This document shows, one piece after another, positions 17,364 through 26,368 of a DNA stretch of 64,000 nucleotides (position 1 is its first letter; the number at the start of each line of letters is the position of its first letter). The stretch lies in assembly GCF_025336485.1 (NCBI RefSeq), contig NZ_JAODAB010000009.1:151919-215918 (forward strand), read 5' to 3'. Made by a program: the position numbers and the translations under genes. Source of the stretch: Pseudomonas citri (GTDB taxonomy: Bacteria > Pseudomonadota > Gammaproteobacteria > Pseudomonadales > Pseudomonadaceae). Under the pieces are notes generated by a model. That model worked only from the letters and a program-made list of their open reading frames with translations. It was not told the DNA's origin and made no database searches.

Positions 17364-18911
17364 ATGAACAACGTCCTGCCACCGCTGTCGTTCAACCCCG
17401 CCGGAATCGAGCTGGATCGCCGTCAGGGCCTCAGTCGCCAGCTTTACCAAGCCTTGCGTGCCCGGGTGCTGGATGGGCGGCTCGCCAGCGGCACGCGCCT
17501 GCCGGCTACGCGTGACCTCGCCGCGGCGTTGTCGATTTCCCGCAACAGCGTGGTACGCGCCTACGACCAGCTCTACGCCGAGGGTTTCATTGAAGGACGG
17601 GTGGGCGACGGCACCTACGTGGCCAAACTGTCTTCGTCGGCATTGCCGCTCAAAAACATATCCACAAATCTATCCACAGGGTTTTCAACAAGCTTATCCC
17701 CAGGTTTATCCACAGATTGGCTAGATGTACCTGTGGTTTCGTCCAGTAAAGTTATCCACAGCGGCGCCTTGGAACGAGTCAAAAAACACCATTTGGCCCA
17801 GCCGCCCAGCGGCCCGCCCAAGGCGTTTCGGGTGGGTATTCCGGCGTTCGATCTGTTTCCCTTCGACGTCTGGGCCAAGCTGAATGCGGCTTTCTGGCGC
17901 AAGCCGGATTTGCAGCAACTGTGCTATGGCGATGCTCAAGGTGACGCACGCTTGCGCGGCCTGATTGCGGCGTATCTGCGCAGTTCTCGCGGCCTGCAGT
18001 GCACGGCTGAACAAATTGTGATCACCAGCGGCGCCCAGCAAGGCATCAGCCTTTGTGCACAGCTACTGGTGGATCCGGGTGATATCGTCGCGGTGGAAAA
18101 CCCCGGTTATCGTGCCGCCGGCCACGCGTTTGCCGTCGCCGGTGCCGATGTGCGCGGTGTAGCGGTGGACGGCGATGGCCTGGATTGTGCGGCCCTCGGG
18201 GCGTTGGACAACTGTCGACTGGCCTATGTGACGCCCTCCCATCAATACCCCATGGGCGTGGTCATGAGCCTTGCGCGACGGCTGGAACTGCTGGCCTGGG
18301 CCGAGCGCAACGACGGTTGGATCGTCGAGGACGACTATGACGGCGAATATCGCTACAGCGGCGCGCCGCTGGCGCCGTTGGCTGCACTGGATCGCCAGGG
18401 GCGCGTGCTTTACGTCGGGACGTTCGGCAAGGTTGCGTTCCCGGCCTTGCGCCTGGGTTATCTGGTGCTGCCGCCCGGTCTGGTGGACGCCTTCGCCCGA
18501 CGCCGCGCGGTGGATGTTCGCCATTCGGAAGCCAGTAGCCAGGCGGTGATGGCCGAGTTCATGGCCGTCGGGCATTTCCAGCGGCACATTCGCCGTATGC
18601 GCCGGGCTGCACTGGTGCGGCGTGACGCATTGCTCGCGGGCTGGCCGAAGGCAGTCGCGGGGGTTGGCGCGATGCCTGCGGTTGTGGCCGGGCTACATGT
18701 CACGGTGCCGGTGGACAGCCTTGAACGTGAGCGTGAATTGATCGCCCAAGCGACCGCTGCCGGTGTCGAAATCAATGGCTTGAGTGACTATTCGTTGCCC
18801 GGCACCCACCCGGCGCAAGTGCGCGCCGGGTTGGTGCTGGGGTTCGCAGCCGTCCCGCCAGCGGCGATTGGCGCCGCGCTGGTGAAGCTGGTGAAGGCCT
18901 GGCAAGGATGA
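17364..18911 (+). CDS. MocR-family PLP-dependent transcriptional regulator (GntR HTH plus aminotransferase-like domain)
   Basis: This 515-residue protein has an N-terminal winged helix of the GntR type (about residues 10-78, with SGTRLPATRDLAAALSISRNSV and YAEGFIEGRVGDGTYV). A long linker follows (about 90-145), then a fold-type I aminotransferase-like domain. That domain contains VEDDYDGEYRY, which carries the pyridine-binding Asp, and TFGK, whose Lys356 is the likely PLP anchor. The linker contains repeated Leu-Ser-Thr triplets written with rare TTA, ATA and CTA codons. Their DNA forms a cluster of DnaA-box-like sequences. The start at 17364 follows a direct repeat and lacks a strong ribosome-binding site. 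The divergent paiB operon is the likely target. Confidence 0.88.
   Translation: MNNVLPPLSFNPAGIELDRRQGLSRQLYQALRARVLDGRLASGTRLPATRDLAAALSISRNSVVRAYDQLYAEGFIEGRVGDGTYVAKLSSSALPLKNISTNLSTGFSTSLSPGLSTDWLDVPVVSSSKVIHSGALERVKKHHLAQPPSGPPKAFRVGIPAFDLFPFDVWAKLNAAFWRKPDLQQLCYGDAQGDARLRGLIAAYLRSSRGLQCTAEQIVITSGAQQGISLCAQLLVDPGDIVAVENPGYRAAGHAFAVAGADVRGVAVDGDGLDCAALGALDNCRLAYVTPSHQYPMGVVMSLARRLELLAWAERNDGWIVEDDYDGEYRYSGAPLAPLAALDRQGRVLYVGTFGKVAFPALRLGYLVLPPGLVDAFARRRAVDVRHSEASSQAVMAEFMAVGHFQRHIRRMRRAALVRRDALLAGWPKAVAGVGAMPAVVAGLHVTVPVDSLERERELIAQATAAGVEINGLSDYSLPGTHPAQVRAGLVLGFAAVPPAAIGAALVKLVKAWQG
17658..17760 (+). repeat. Cluster of five DnaA-box-like 9-mers inside the MocR gene
   Basis: ATATCCACA (17658-17666), CTATCCACA (17670-17678), TTATCCCCA (17694-17702), TTATCCACA (17706-17714) and TTATCCACA (17752-17760) all lie on the plus strand. 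Two are exact matches to the DnaA box consensus and the others differ by one base. They fall within the interdomain linker codons and form an AT-rich patch in a GC-rich gene. The spacing of 12, 24 and 12 bases follows a four-codon repeat. It may be a DnaA-binding or titration site, or a by-product of a Ser/Thr-rich linker repeat. Confidence 0.7.
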
Positions 18912-18953
18912 CGATATGACGCTCGATATCAGGTGATGCCCGGGCAAGCGTCC

Positions 18954-21900
18954 TCACGAAGAGCGTTTTGTGAAGAACACTTCCTTGGCCTGGTCCATGG
19001 CAATTTCGCTGCGGTAATAGTTGATCAGTTGTAGCTCACTGAGCTCCTGCAGGGAGTTATTGGCCGTGATCGTGTTGGCCTGCTCCGGTGTTTTCAAGCG
19101 TGCGGACAGATAGGCATGGGCGGGGACCCAATCGGTGGAGTACTGAAAATCGGCAAACCAGAGTGTCTTGTTCTCTATCCGGTCTCTGATCTCGTATCGG
19201 TCCAGGTAGGCGTGGATCGGGCGCTTGATACGTTGCCGTTGTTTCTGCCGGGTGATGGAAATCAGGTTTCGGCTTTTAAGCCAGATAACGCCGCTCATGG
19301 TCGGAGGACGTTGCTTGATGACTTTCAGTACCGTTTCGAACCCTTCTTCGTAGAGGGCTTTGGAAGCCTTCTTGAGTTCCAGGCGGGTGGATTCGGCCAG
19401 ACGCTGTTCGGCTAAGGGAACGCTCACCGTTTCATTTGAAAGATTGTCCAGCGCCTTTTTGATCGCAGCGCCGACCTTCTCCATCCTGGCTGCATGGGCG
19501 TTGAGGATGATCCCGATGCCGGCGGGCGATCGGTTCGGATTGTTCATGTATTGTTCGAGCTGTGTCTTGAACGCGGCCAGGCCGTTGACCAGGGCCCGAC
19601 CCTTCGTGACGCTGGTGGCCAGGGTCGGAATGGCCAGGGAAATCTCAGCGTTCGCATGGGGCACCCATTCGCCGGTTTCCTTGCGATGGAACGTGGCGAT
19701 GATCTTGTCTGTGAGTGGGTTCTTGACGTCGAGCCAATCGGTTTCCTCGTGCAGTTTGTTCAAGCGAACTTCGCCGCTGACGAGGCCCCAGAAACGGGCC
19801 CTGATGAATTTTTTCCGCGTCCTTGGGCGTTGTTCGTAGGCATTGCCCAAGTTGCGTCGAGTGCTTCTTTCGTCCAGCGCACGGCTCAGCTCGGCCAGTG
19901 TCTGTGTCTTGAGCTTCGCGATCTGCCTACCCAGCCGATTGAGCTCGGCCGGCCGGACGTGATCCTTGTATTCATTGCGCACGTATTCAAGGTGCTCTTC
20001 GATGGCCGTGAACTGTTCCGTCAGGCTGCCAAAGGTATCGATCTGCTCGTCCAGCCGGATCACGCTTCGCTCTTGGACGGCGTCGTGCAGGCTTTGAAAA
20101 GCCACCGTGGTGTTATCGACCATCTGGTTAATGTCTGCCCAGCCTTCGGGGACCCTGTTGACGCTTTCGAGTGTCAGGCACAGGTGTCGATACATGTCCA
20201 ACTGGATCAACCTGATCGCATCGCTCTTGTAGGCCGGCATTTTCCCACGGTAATCGCGGACGAATTCAAAGCCTTCGCGCCCCAGTTTCTTGAGGTTGGA
20301 AAAGCGTGTCTCCATGTAGTCCAGCCGTTCAATCATGTCCTCACCGATGCGGATCATGCCGTCGGCCGTGTCCACGTGCTGCTGCTCCACTTCCTCGACA
20401 CCTGAAGTGCTCATCTCCAGGGCGTCCCTGAGCACCGGGGTAAATCGTTCTTTCAGGGCGTTTATTTCTTCGAACGTGAAGTTGATTTGTGCGTTCAGGT
20501 AGCTGAGCCGGACTTGGGGGGCGTCGGGCCTTGACTGGAAGACCGGCCACTCGGTGAGGATTTTCAACGCCTCTTCATAACTCTCGCGCTGTGTCTTCAA
20601 GGTACTGAGATAAGCGATGCGCTTGGTCTCCTTGGAGGTACTCGTTGCCTTGTTCAACTGGCGCGCGTTCATGGTCAACAGCGTCTGGCCCTCCGGTTTC
20701 TTTTGCTCGAAGCGGTTCAGTTCGACAAGCAGTCGAGTGCTGAGGCTTTTTGCTTCCTGGATGACTTTTTGCCGGGTCTCCCTGGCGCCGCCGCCGCGCA
20801 ATCGCAGACGCGTGTCGATATGCCATTCGTCGTAGGTGTGCCTCAAGGCCGGGCCTGCCCGTGTGGGATCTTTGCCGTCGACCACGGACACTCGTTCGTT
20901 TTCGACCATCACCTTGAACCATTTCCCGGCCATCTTTGCGTACCACTGGTCTGCCTGCTGGTAGAGCCCCTTGAGTGCGCCTTCGGTCTGAAGCTCCCCT
21001 GGTTGTGCGGGCGGGTCGATGGCGAAGGCGTCCAGGAGCGTGGCGCGGTCACCGGATTTGCCTGCCAGGGCGCCGCTGCTGTGGATGGCGTCATAGTGCT
21101 CGAAGGGCAGTTCCTTGCTCGTCAACGGTGGGAGTTTTTCGATGATGAGTGGAGGTTTTACCAGGTTCTCCAATTTGGGTAGCGTCTCTGGCGCGGCTAC
21201 ACGGCGGGCGGTACTGTGTTGCTGTGCGCGCTCGATGGCATGAGCCGTGATTGCCATTGCGATGTTTAGCAACAGGTCGACGAAGGCGTCCCACGTGGCC
21301 CGATTGTTGGAGTTCTCACTGGGCTGTGTCAGCGTTTCAACGTCGTCCAGGATTTGCCAGAGCCAGGTCGCGGTGCCTACGGTCGTTCCCAGGTAGGGCA
21401 GTGCCAGGTTGAAAATCAGCCAACTGGCGTGCTTGAAGGTTTGCCAGCGGTTTTCGCGGTTGGAAACCGATTGGCGGTCGGCCAGTTCGACCAGGGCATC
21501 AGCGTTGGCCTTGAACAGCAGGGGCAAGAAATCCGTGCCCAGGTGGGTGTCGCTCAAGCTGACAGGGGCGCTATTGGACCAGGCCCAGAACGGGTCCGCC
21601 GTGAATTCCACGATTGCCCAGGGGGAGGGCACCGTGCCTGAAAAAACATAGCGGTTGTAATACTCGCGTGTTTCATCGGGCAGCCACGCCAGTACGGACT
21701 GGCGCAAGTCAGGTGTTTGCCGGATGGCATAGAGCAGGTTGCTGGGTGTCGGGTACTGGATCAACTGCGGTTCAAGCAGGGGACGGTAGAGCACACAAGG
21801 ACCGGCGCTCAGGTCTTGCGGGCCGATCACGAACATGTTGGTTACCGCGTCCTCGGAGGTGCTCAAAGGCTGGTTGGACATGAAGGCCAGTTTACGCAGC

Positions 21901-23579
21901 ACGACTGTTTGCCCGTCCACCTTGCGATCGGCTTCCTCGGGCTCCATGAGCGCGGCGACGTAACGGTAGCCTCGTTCGTCGATATTGCCCTGTCCGCGGA
22001 TTTTGTTTTCCAGCGCCAGCATGGGTAATTGGATACGCAGCTGGGAGGTGTACAGCTCCTGGCGCCGGACAGACTCTGCCTGGTCGTCCAAGAGCTTGCT
22101 CTTGACCAGTTCCGGGTAGACACGCCCGATATCGATTTTGGTAATGAGTGCCTCGATGTAATCGACGGTCATCCAGGCGGGTAACGTCTTGCCGTCCAGA
22201 GACCTGACCACTTTGTTGCCCAGGGGGAGCGCGATCAGGTTTTGCAGCGCCAGCTCGACAAGGCTGAACCGGGTGGTGTCGACTGCTCCGGGGACAAAGA
22301 ACGTACCCCAGACAACAGGGGTTTGTACCTGAATCTCGATCTTTTCCGGGTCGAGCGTCGAGGCGTTGGCGTGTTCCGTTTGCATCTGTTGCTTGAGTGC
22401 GGTCGATGCGTGGCGCTTGAGGGTGGGGATGTCGTCCTGATAAGTCTTGCCAGCCTGGAAGCTGCTCAGCGCCGACAGGTTTTTCATGTGCTGGGCGAAC
22501 TGCACCTGGTCGGATATAGACGCTTGCCGCAGCCAGTCGGGCATCTGGTTCTCGAACCAGGCCACACTGGGACCGTCAGCCACGTTGAGCCCGTTGGCCG
22601 CCGGCTGATCGCCTTCTTCGGACATGAACCTCTCCAGCACTTCAGGGGAGTTGAGGATCTTGATTTGCGTCGCGATCAGCCCGCAGGCCTTGTAATCGAA
22701 GAGGTTGCCGGCGGGCTCGTAAAGCCGCCACTGGATCTTCTTGCTGCTGACCACACCCAGGTGCCCCGGGATGGATAGCCCCAACGCGTGCAGCGAATCG
22801 AACTTCTCATAGCCGTTGCGCAGGGAGTACGCCAGGATGGTTTGCTGCTTGTCGATTTGACCGATCAGCACCACCAGCATGTTCTCGATAAGTCGCGTTA
22901 CCTTGTCGCCCTCCACCTCATCGACGTCGATCAGGTAGGCGTGAGTGTCATAGCGGCCATGGTCCGTGCGGTCCTTGAGGGTGGGGTAGAGGAACAGTTG
23001 CCTGGCCATGTCGCATTCGGTCGCGGTCCAGCCCGGGACCTGGCTGACGTCCCAGAGTTTGCGCAGCGTGTTGGAGAGGTCATGCCAGCGAGGCGCGGAG
23101 CTGCCCCGCGACGTGTTCCAGTACGCCAGTTGCTGTTCCTGGCAGGCGGGCGTCATGACGGGCACCAGTTCGTTGATCAAACCACCAATCTGGCTGATCC
23201 GCACCGGCAGGTGCACCTCGGGTGTGACGAGGGGCAACTGGCTCAGGAAGTGGAACCCTTCGACCAGCAGCGTCGGGTCGCTCTCGGCCTGGCGCGCAGC
23301 CAATATATTGCTAAGCGTTTGATAACGCGTAGACAGTTCCACGAGTTCGCCGTTGATGATGTCCCAGCCAGGCTCGCCGACCACCGTGTTGTTCGGATCA
23401 AGGTTCAGTGTGGGGTACAGCTTCTTGAGGGCTTCGCGCAGCAACCTGGCGGCCACTTCCGAGGAGGTGGGGCCGGCGAGCAATTGGTTGATCACGGCGT
23501 CCCCGAGGCTGGATCCGGGTGTCGTGGAGGTGGAAGGCGCAGAAGGCGTGGCAGGTGTGGGGGTAGAGGTTTCTGGCAT
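18954..23579 (-). CDS. Large DUF6543 (dermonecrotic-toxin-domain) protein
   Basis: The 1541-residue product starts MPETSTPTP after an AGGGAG site, and its first 25 residues are Pro/Ser/Thr-rich. The pattern near residues 360-440 (MPDWLRQASISDQVQFAQHMKNL and so on) is characteristic of DUF6543 proteins. The region around residue 710-760 is hydrophobic (SWLIFNLALPYLG; LLLNIAMAITAHAIE) and could insert in a membrane. The second half is long, charged and coiled-coil-like. It has no OTU-like Cys motif, unlike its neighbour at 10123. The first in-frame ATG lies 45 bases further upstream, before the ribosome-binding site, and is rejected. The gene is convergent with the MocR gene. Its function is unproven; the family is thought to be toxin-related. 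Confidence 0.72.
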   Translation of the reverse strand: MPETSTPTPATPSAPSTSTTPGSSLGDAVINQLLAGPTSSEVAARLLREALKKLYPTLNLDPNNTVVGEPGWDIINGELVELSTRYQTLSNILAARQAESDPTLLVEGFHFLSQLPLVTPEVHLPVRISQIGGLINELVPVMTPACQEQQLAYWNTSRGSSAPRWHDLSNTLRKLWDVSQVPGWTATECDMARQLFLYPTLKDRTDHGRYDTHAYLIDVDEVEGDKVTRLIENMLVVLIGQIDKQQTILAYSLRNGYEKFDSLHALGLSIPGHLGVVSSKKIQWRLYEPAGNLFDYKACGLIATQIKILNSPEVLERFMSEEGDQPAANGLNVADGPSVAWFENQMPDWLRQASISDQVQFAQHMKNLSALSSFQAGKTYQDDIPTLKRHASTALKQQMQTEHANASTLDPEKIEIQVQTPVVWGTFFVPGAVDTTRFSLVELALQNLIALPLGNKVVRSLDGKTLPAWMTVDYIEALITKIDIGRVYPELVKSKLLDDQAESVRRQELYTSQLRIQLPMLALENKIRGQGNIDERGYRYVAALMEPEEADRKVDGQTVVLRKLAFMSNQPLSTSEDAVTNMFVIGPQDLSAGPCVLYRPLLEPQLIQYPTPSNLLYAIRQTPDLRQSVLAWLPDETREYYNRYVFSGTVPSPWAIVEFTADPFWAWSNSAPVSLSDTHLGTDFLPLLFKANADALVELADRQSVSNRENRWQTFKHASWLIFNLALPYLGTTVGTATWLWQILDDVETLTQPSENSNNRATWDAFVDLLLNIAMAITAHAIERAQQHSTARRVAAPETLPKLENLVKPPLIIEKLPPLTSKELPFEHYDAIHSSGALAGKSGDRATLLDAFAIDPPAQPGELQTEGALKGLYQQADQWYAKMAGKWFKVMVENERVSVVDGKDPTRAGPALRHTYDEWHIDTRLRLRGGGARETRQKVIQEAKSLSTRLLVELNRFEQKKPEGQTLLTMNARQLNKATSTSKETKRIAYLSTLKTQRESYEEALKILTEWPVFQSRPDAPQVRLSYLNAQINFTFEEINALKERFTPVLRDALEMSTSGVEEVEQQHVDTADGMIRIGEDMIERLDYMETRFSNLKKLGREGFEFVRDYRGKMPAYKSDAIRLIQLDMYRHLCLTLESVNRVPEGWADINQMVDNTTVAFQSLHDAVQERSVIRLDEQIDTFGSLTEQFTAIEEHLEYVRNEYKDHVRPAELNRLGRQIAKLKTQTLAELSRALDERSTRRNLGNAYEQRPRTRKKFIRARFWGLVSGEVRLNKLHEETDWLDVKNPLTDKIIATFHRKETGEWVPHANAEISLAIPTLATSVTKGRALVNGLAAFKTQLEQYMNNPNRSPAGIGIILNAHAARMEKVGAAIKKALDNLSNETVSVPLAEQRLAESTRLELKKASKALYEEGFETVLKVIKQRPPTMSGVIWLKSRNLISITRQKQRQRIKRPIHAYLDRYEIRDRIENKTLWFADFQYSTDWVPAHAYLSARLKTPEQANTITANNSLQELSELQLINYYRSEIAMDQAKEVFFTKRSS

Positions 23580-23744
23580 CCGGTTTTTCTCCCTGTGTGG
23601 CGATGCATGAAAGCCCCGCAGCAAAACGCTCCGGGTATTTCATGCTAGGCAGGCACAGGGCCGGGAAGGCGGTAACTATGTATATGCAGCCTCGTATATG
23701 CAACCTCACATCGGCGGGTGTCGCTGCGAGGCTGCGGGGGCGGA

Positions 23745-24845
23745 TTATTGGCCGGACTTGATCCGCGTCCAGGCCCGTGTCCGTGCGCGCTCGGCATCCT
23801 TGGGCAAGGGTTGCAGGGTGTAGAGCGTGGCCATGGCCGCTTCGGTCGGGTACAGGTTGGGGTTGTTGCGGATCGCCGGGTCGACCATCGTCGTGGCGTC
23901 CTTGTTCGGGTTCGGGTAGCCGACGAAATCGCTGACCGGTGCGATCACCTGCGGTTGCAACAGGTAGTTGATGAAGGTGTAGGCGTCGTCCGGGTTCTTC
24001 GCCCCTTTGGGGATGGCGAGCATGTCGAACCAGATCGGCGCGCCTTCCTTGGGCAGGCGCATATCCACCGTCACGCCGTTCTTGGCCTCCTTGGCCCGGT
24101 TGGCCGCCTGGGAGAAGCTGCCGGAGTAGCCCACCGCCACGCAGATGTCACCGTTGGCGATGTCGGCCATGTACTTCGACGAATGGAAATAGGTGATGTA
24201 CGGCCGGATCTTCAGCAACAACGCCTCGGCCTTGGCGTAGTCCGCCGGTTTCTTGCTGTTGGGGTCCAGGCCCAGGTGCTGCAACGCCAGGGGCAGGATC
24301 TCCGAAGGCGAATCGAGCAAGGCCACGCCACACTGCTTGAGCTTGCTGATGTTTTCTTCCTTGAAGATCAGGTCCCAGCTGTCGACGGGGGCACTGTCGC
24401 CCAGGGCAGCCTTGACCTTGTCCGGGTTGAAGCCGATCAGAATGGTGCCGTACATGTAGGGCACGGCGAATTGATTACCCGGGTCGTTGGCTTCGATCAG
24501 CTTCATCAGCTTGGGATCGAGGTGGTTCCAGTTCGGCAGCTTGCTGCGGTCCAGGGGTTGGAACACCCCGGCCTCGATCTGCTTGGCCAGGAACACGTTG
24601 GACGGCACCACCACGTCGTAACCGGAATTGCCCGTGAGCAGCTTGGCCTCCAGCGCCTCGTTGGTGTCGAAGATGTCATAGACCAGCTTGACCTGGCTGT
24701 TCTGCGCCTTGAAATCGTCCAGGGCCTTGGGCGTGATGTAGTCGAACCAGTTGTAGACGCGCAGGGTCCGTTCTTCGGCTTGGGCAGCCCCGCACAGCAA
24801 CCCGGCACACAGGGCGGGCACCATCAAACGCTTGAGTCTGTTCAT
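23745..24845 (-). CDS. Periplasmic polyamine-binding protein (PotF/SpuD-like)
   Basis: This 366-residue protein has a signal peptide (about residues 1-23, ending AQA). It then shows the polyamine-binding family opening LRVYNWFDYITPKALDDF, the segment YDVVVPSNVFLAKQI and the PYMYGTILIGFN motif. ATG at 24845 has GAGGAA ten bases upstream. The alternative ATG at 24860 overlaps the stop of the upstream amidohydrolase gene as ATGA and cannot be excluded. The pairing of an acetylpolyamine amidohydrolase with a polyamine-binding protein matches P. aeruginosa aphA and its neighbour. No permease or ATPase genes are adjacent. Confidence 0.88.
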   Translation of the reverse strand: MNRLKRLMVPALCAGLLCGAAQAEERTLRVYNWFDYITPKALDDFKAQNSQVKLVYDIFDTNEALEAKLLTGNSGYDVVVPSNVFLAKQIEAGVFQPLDRSKLPNWNHLDPKLMKLIEANDPGNQFAVPYMYGTILIGFNPDKVKAALGDSAPVDSWDLIFKEENISKLKQCGVALLDSPSEILPLALQHLGLDPNSKKPADYAKAEALLLKIRPYITYFHSSKYMADIANGDICVAVGYSGSFSQAANRAKEAKNGVTVDMRLPKEGAPIWFDMLAIPKGAKNPDDAYTFINYLLQPQVIAPVSDFVGYPNPNKDATTMVDPAIRNNPNLYPTEAAMATLYTLQPLPKDAERARTRAWTRIKSGQ

Positions 24846-24856
24846 GCTGTTGTTCC

Positions 24857-25888
24857 TCATTGGGCGTCTTGGAAACCTTCGAGAACGTTCACGGCATTGA
24901 TGCCGATTTCGGCCACCGCGTAGCCGCCTTCCATGACGAACAGGGTCGGCTTGCCGAGCGCCGCGATGCGCTTGCCCATCGCCAGGTAATCCGGGCTGTC
25001 GAGCTTGAATTGGGAGATCGGGTCGTCCTTGAACGTGTCCACGCCCAAGGACACGACGATGACATCCGCGCCATAGCGTTGGATCTCGCCGCAGGCCTGC
25101 TCCAGGGCTGCGCTCCAGGCATCCCAGGCCGAGCCGGCCGGCAACGGATAGTTGAAATTGAAACCTTCACCGGCGCCTTCGCCGCGCTCGTCTGCATAGC
25201 CGAGGAAGAACGGAAACTCGGCTTCCGGGTGGCCGTGGATCGAGCTGAACAAGACGTCGCTGCGCTCATAGAAAATCGACTGCGTGCCGTTGCCGTGGTG
25301 ATAGTCCACATCGAGCACAGCCACCTTCTTATGGCCCTGGTCGAGAAAGGCCTGGGCGGCGATGGCCGCGTTGTTGAGGTAGCAATAGCCGCCCATCAAA
25401 TCGCTGGCGGCGTGGTGGCCGGGCGGACGGCACAATGCAAAGGCACTGCGGGCACCGCGCTGGATCTCGGCCTGGGCGGTGAGGGCCACCTGGGCCGCGC
25501 TATAGGCCGCTTGCCACGTGCCCGCCGTGATCGGCGCGCCGCCGTCGAAGCTGTAATAACCGAGCTGGCCGTGCAGGCTCTTCGGGATGACACTGCGCAG
25601 CGTGCGGGCCGGCCAGGTGAACGGCAACAAATCGCCTTCGCGGTTGAAGGCCGTCCAACGCGCCCACGCGCCCTTGAAGAACTCCAAATACGCTGTGCTG
25701 TGAATGCGCTGGATCGGCCCCAGGCCAAAATCCTGCGGCGCCTGCACCGGCCCCAGCGCCCGGGCCTTGACCCGGTCCAGTACGTGATCGGCCCGCGAGG
25801 GCATTTCGAAGCAAGGCATCAACTGCCCGTCCATCAACTCGCAGCGCCCGTGGTGCAGGTGGTGATCGTCCGAATAGATCGTCAGCAT
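24857..25888 (-). CDS. aphA: Acetylpolyamine amidohydrolase (histone-deacetylase family)
   Basis: The 343-residue protein has the zinc deacetylase motifs: RPPGHHA near residue 155 (catalytic His pair), DVDYHHGNGTQ near 193 (Asp and His zinc ligands), SLGVDTFKDDP near 275 (third ligand Asp) and MEGGYA near the C-terminus. Enzymes of this group remove acetyl groups from acetylputrescine and acetylcadaverine, letting the cell use acetylated polyamines as carbon and nitrogen source. The start is at 25888 (MLTIYSDDH); the coding end overlaps the next gene's region. Assignment as aphA rests on the neighbouring polyamine-binding protein. Confidence 0.85.
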   Translation of the reverse strand: MLTIYSDDHHLHHGRCELMDGQLMPCFEMPSRADHVLDRVKARALGPVQAPQDFGLGPIQRIHSTAYLEFFKGAWARWTAFNREGDLLPFTWPARTLRSVIPKSLHGQLGYYSFDGGAPITAGTWQAAYSAAQVALTAQAEIQRGARSAFALCRPPGHHAASDLMGGYCYLNNAAIAAQAFLDQGHKKVAVLDVDYHHGNGTQSIFYERSDVLFSSIHGHPEAEFPFFLGYADERGEGAGEGFNFNYPLPAGSAWDAWSAALEQACGEIQRYGADVIVVSLGVDTFKDDPISQFKLDSPDYLAMGKRIAALGKPTLFVMEGGYAVAEIGINAVNVLEGFQDAQ

Positions 25889-25962
25889 TATTGTTCTCCG
25901 CAAGGCTGGTTCGAATGGTCACAGTCTCGCGGGGTGGGGCGTTTGAAGAAAACGGCAGGAGA

Positions 25963-25992
25963 GGCCAAAAGGGGATCGATGTGGCCAAAAGG
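25963..25992. promoter_or_regulatory. Tandem GGCCAAAAGG repeat upstream of aphA
   Basis: Two identical ten-base copies (25963-25972 and 25983-25992) are spaced 20 bases start to start, about two helical turns, and lie 75-105 bases upstream of the aphA start. The pattern suits an activator binding as a dimer on one face of the DNA. The regulator is unknown. Confidence 0.45.
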
Positions 25993-26274
25993 TTTGACCG
26001 TAAATGGCCCCTTGTTGGCGCGGGTGTGCGCGGGGAAGGGGCGTAAGCCTCCTTGAGGCTTTGAACCGTGGCGAGGGAGTTTGCTCCGTCCAGGCGAGAT
26101 GTTTGAGAGCTAGCGCCGCCATCGACAGGTAGACTTCGGAAGTACCGACTGTAGAGCCTTGCGCGGCTCGATTGGGCTCAGCGGCACGACCGAGCGTAAA
26201 AAAGAGGGCAAAAGGAGCGAACGCATCTAGTACCAACGTGGCGCAACCGCTACGATGGCCTCGTGCTACCTCTC

Positions 26275-26303
26275 AATGACGCCAAACCTTAGCGTCATTT
26301 TTT
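26275..26303 (+). terminator. Rho-independent terminator with no recognised upstream gene
   Basis: AATGACGC and GCGTCATT form a perfect eight-base stem around a nine-base loop and are followed by a run of T. It faces plus-strand transcription, yet no plus-strand gene lies in the preceding 370 bases. It may end a small RNA, or be left from an element boundary. Confidence 0.7.
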
Positions 26304-26368
26304 GCGTCTTGTGTGTTTGCAAATTGCGCAATCACGTTACTAACCCTTAAAGAGCCAAGAGTCAGTAG

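Larger units (their letters stand above)
25889..26368. other. 480-base gap: aphA promoter side, REP-like half-site, orphan terminator
   Basis: The segment has no convincing gene. Near 25963-25992 a ten-base direct repeat (GGCCAAAAGG) lies upstream of aphA. A REP-like sequence (GTGGCGAGGGAGTTTGCTCC) lies at about 26069-26090. A terminator sits at 26275-26303, and AT-rich sequence leads into the accessory operon at 26369. The base composition changes here from the GC-rich core to the AT-richer block, so this is the probable left boundary of acquired DNA. Short open frames on both strands look like chance. Confidence 0.55.

Noticed and set aside
17650..17765. Short repeats in the MocR gene considered as a CRISPR array
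   Set aside because: The units are only nine bases, spacers are irregular and short, and the stretch is coding.
23718..26056. Long plus-strand frames opposite the polyamine-binding protein and aphA
   Set aside because: They have no motifs, while the minus-strand genes have complete catalytic and signal motifs.
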